Assembly (NCBI GenBank): GCA_036877525.1
Contig: JAZGTH010000062.1
Location: 4,917,501 to 4,981,500, forward strand
Source of the DNA: Chromobotia macracanthus
Lineage: Eukaryota; Chordata; Actinopteri; Cypriniformes; Botiidae
DNA: 64,000 nt
Reading direction: 5' to 3'
Part shown: piece by piece, positions 61,801-64,000 of the stretch
How the letters are laid out: each line of letters begins with the position of its first letter
Position numbering within the stretch: position 1 is the stretch's first letter
Translations under genes and position numbers: made by a program
Notes under the pieces: model-generated
Told to the model about the DNA's origin: nothing
The model's input: only the letters and a program-made list of their open reading frames with translations
Database searches by the model: none

Positions 61801-63486
61801 CATTTTTGTGGAGGATTACTACAAGAGCTTAAGGCAGCATTTGGGACAGGGCCATTTTAGGCAACATGCCTAAGTACAGCTGTATACTGAAATCTCCAAA
61901 ACTTTTTGTGGATTATTTCAATGTTTATTTTTTTTCTGGTTCTCAGACAAAGCCTCTATACAAATAAACAGGGCAATTGGCTCTTTTACCTAAAAAGCTA
62001 TTCCTACAGCCACCATGTTGAGTATTACGAATTATTGTGTTTCTTACATTGCACAGAGCTTACAACCTAATTGCATGCTGTCTTAGAAACAAATGATGCA
62101 ACCAAATTAAGGTTATACAAATGCACAAAGCATGCAGCTATCACAGTTTTTTCAGGACCCCTCACGATTAGTTGTTGGGTTGTCTTAAACCATTTTGATC
62201 TTGTACGGATTTTGTAACTGCTCATGATATTGTAAGCTCTCATTTTGCTTGAGAAGTATCTGTAAGTGACATTTCTAAGTTGTCTGTGTTAATATTGTTA
62301 TCAAAACATGTTTTACTTCTACATGAACAGCACAGACAGAACTAAATGTGCTTTAGCTTTTATTTTTAAATTGCCTCTGTGTGGGCCCAGTCTTGTTGCC
62401 TGGGGTGTTGCTCTGTGCCTAGTAGAGAAATCAAATTATGGAATTGTAATTTTCATTATTCTTATTTTGTATGGTAAATATGGGGAAGGCAGCACCCAGC
62501 TAGCATTTAGTCAAGGGGCTTAACTACACTTTTTACTGGGGTACCAGCCTGTGAAAGTAAAGATTTTGGTAGTTTTCACATGCCATGGGTCAAATCTGAA
62601 TATAGTAGAAAAATTACAGTTACAGTGTAGAAAATAAATAAACTGTCTATTTAGTTTAATCTGTTTGCTGGGTTAAAGATGAGGTGAACGTTAGCTGTAA
62701 CTTATATACTGTATGTAGTAATATATGCTCATGGTTGTAATTATGCAAATAAGCAGTTGAACTAGATGAAATGATTAGATTAAGCTGTAAGAATTACTCC
62801 AGTAGTAAAATCCGTTGTTGTACCGTTATACAGTATACAGTTCAATTACACAAATGTTTGTTGGAGTGGTATATTGATTTCAACCCCTTGTTTAAAACTC
62901 TCATAAATAATTTGTGGGAATTTTGTTCTCCCAAATTCAACAAAATGCCACAGAGGTCAATGTTTTTTCTTGGGTAATGCTCACGGACATGTTCACTAGC
63001 TTTCTGAAGCCCAGGCTTTCAAATTGAAAAACTACAATGAGAATTATTCACTAGCCTCGGTATTCCCTGTATAATTTATTTGATAGCTTCCATCTAAACG
63101 AAGAAAGATGTTTGTTTATTTGCACTACCTAGCTCATAATTCCAGTTGTAACTGTTATGCTACATTTTAAAAAAAATGTTTACAATGTTCTTAACTTCTG
63201 ACGTAAGTATCTACGTCAGTAAACAATGTAAATATTTGTTACAGGTGCAGAATGTCTTTTGAAATTAAACAACATTTTTTTTAATTGAGAGAGAGAGAAC
63301 GTTTATTTTATTTGGGTGGGAGTAAAGAGAAAATGCATGTGCATTTTCATTCAGAGGTCAGCCTAATTATGTTATTTCCAAAATGACTGGCTTTAGGGCT
63401 GGCAAAGATGAATATGCCGTTGAGTCATGCTAATAGATCAGACGAACAGATCTCCCTCCATGCTTTTATGTAGATCAGTGGGACTT
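58820..63486. other. Putative second intron of the right-hand gene
   Basis: No coding exon was recognised. It holds a MITE-like inverted repeat at 61667-61849 and otherwise AT-rich sequence. Short frames such as 59144-59368 and 59915-60187 show no family resemblance. Confidence 0.55.
61667..61849. mobile_element. MITE-like inverted repeat (GTCCCAAATGCTGC ends)
   Basis: GTCCCAAATGCTGC at 61669-61682 and GCAGCATTTGGGAC at 61834-61847 are perfect 14-bp inverted repeats about 180 bases apart. GCCATTTT occurs on both outer sides (61651-61658 and 61851-61858), suggesting an 8-bp target duplication of hAT type, though six extra bases separate the left copy from the repeat. No coding capacity. Confidence 0.6.
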
Positions 63487-63500
63487 GTTGCCATGGCAAC
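63487..63500. promoter_or_regulatory. Perfect RFX X-box GTTGCCATGGCAAC
   Basis: A 14-base perfect palindrome identical to the ideal X-box, 35 bases upstream of the candidate coding ATG at 63535. In known ciliary and neuronal genes such sites lie in proximal promoters or conserved enhancers. Confidence 0.55.
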
Positions 63501-63534
63501 AGCAGCAGATGGAGCATAGCTACACCTCAGCAGC

Positions 63535-63577
63535 ATGGACAGGAGAAAAAGCCTGGAGTCCCTGAAGAGGCAGTGTG
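63535..63577 (+). CDS. Possible first coding exon of the right-hand gene (partial)
   Basis: From the ATG at 63535 the frame reads MDRRKSLESLKRQC plus one base before a possible donor GTG|GTAGGT. It is charged, with no stop, and has a decent context (CAGCATGG). An earlier ATG at 63510 gives a closed 18-codon frame. The gene is not recognised, and the exon could be spurious. Support is only the ATG, the donor-like site and the upstream X-box. Confidence 0.22.
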
Positions 63578-64000
63578 GTAGGTGGTGTAACACTAGTTCC
63601 TGCAGTCAGCCCCCCTTTTCCTCTCAGACACCCACTCTTACCAGTCCCTGTGTCAGTTTCTTCTTGTGAGTAAGGTCCCATGATCACTTTTCTGGTGATC
63701 GTGACATTATTCTGACGTTTGCATGTACATTAATACTGTATGTTTGCCTGTCCCTCAGCACAAAAGACAGGTGAGAAAATATAAACTCACAGTACAGTTC
63801 TGAATTGATATGAATTATCATTAAATGAATGAATGCCTTGAATTAGGCTTCTCACTGGTAGCTCAGGGTAATCATTATTGCTTCAGGCATACATTTCCTT
63901 TTATCACAATAATTTAAACATCTGATGAGCATGTAATGCAATTACAGTAAGTTTTACAGTAGGTTTTAAAAGACTAAACATTTAGGTGCCTTAAAAGAAA
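63578..64000. other. Right end of the window
   Basis: No feature was recognised. If the exon ending at 63577 is real, this is intron. Confidence 0.5.

Noticed and set aside
1..64000. CRISPR array, operon, prophage or other prokaryotic system
   Set aside because: No spaced direct repeats, and the gene structure (introns, SINEs, tRNA-Gly-TCC of vertebrate type) is clearly vertebrate.

Overview
This window is vertebrate nuclear DNA: AT-rich, with large introns, consensus GT-AG splice sites, microsatellites and tRNA-derived SINEs. It is most likely from a teleost, probably a cyprinid (zebrafish/carp relative). The lineage call rests on the style of the dispersed repeats and on compact claudin genes lying beside a shroom2 gene. 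No bacterial, phage or viral gene system was seen.

Layout. (1) 1-7 kb: two intronless-CDS claudin genes in convergent orientation. The + strand gene (1139-1807) belongs to the CLDN22/24-like branch. The - strand gene (5979-6716) is claudin-34-like. (2) 9.9-41.4 kb, - strand: a complete shroom2 gene, which I reassembled exon by exon. Ten exons splice with fully compatible phases into a 1655-residue protein (N-terminal PDZ, central ASD1 actin-binding region, C-terminal ASD2 Rho-kinase-binding domain). An eleventh, frame-preserving exon at 22060-22161 sits in intron 2 and would insert 34 residues just after the PDZ domain. It is probably an alternative cassette. Intron 1 hosts an intact tRNA-Gly(TCC) gene on the same strand. 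(3) 41.4-64 kb: no long coding region. A small CpG-rich block at about 46.84-47.16 kb and a well-bounded non-coding exon at 58545-58819 suggest the promoter and 5' UTR of a + strand gene that continues past the window. A weak candidate first coding exon lies at 63535-63577.

How it fits together. From general knowledge, SHROOM2, CLDN34 and WWC3 are neighbours on human Xp22.2, so this is a conserved vertebrate block. Claudins build the tight-junction strand. Shroom2 recruits Rho kinase to apical junctional actin. The genes are functionally adjacent but each has its own promoter.

Repeats: at least four copies of one tRNA-derived SINE family, two copies of a MITE with AAGCTGCAAT-type inverted ends, one further MITE-like inverted repeat, a widespread cyprinid-type transposon fragment, and long CT, GA, AT and ATCC microsatellites. 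Regulatory-looking sites include a strong CTCF-type match in intron 2 and four RFX/X-box-like palindromes spread over the right-hand 19 kb.

The most interesting observations are the hidden shroom2 cassette exon, the FPPPP-type (Ena/VASP) motif in shroom2, the minimal two-codon uORF with ideal Kozak context before cldn34, and the X-box series near the unidentified right-hand gene. I did not find a wholly new biological system.
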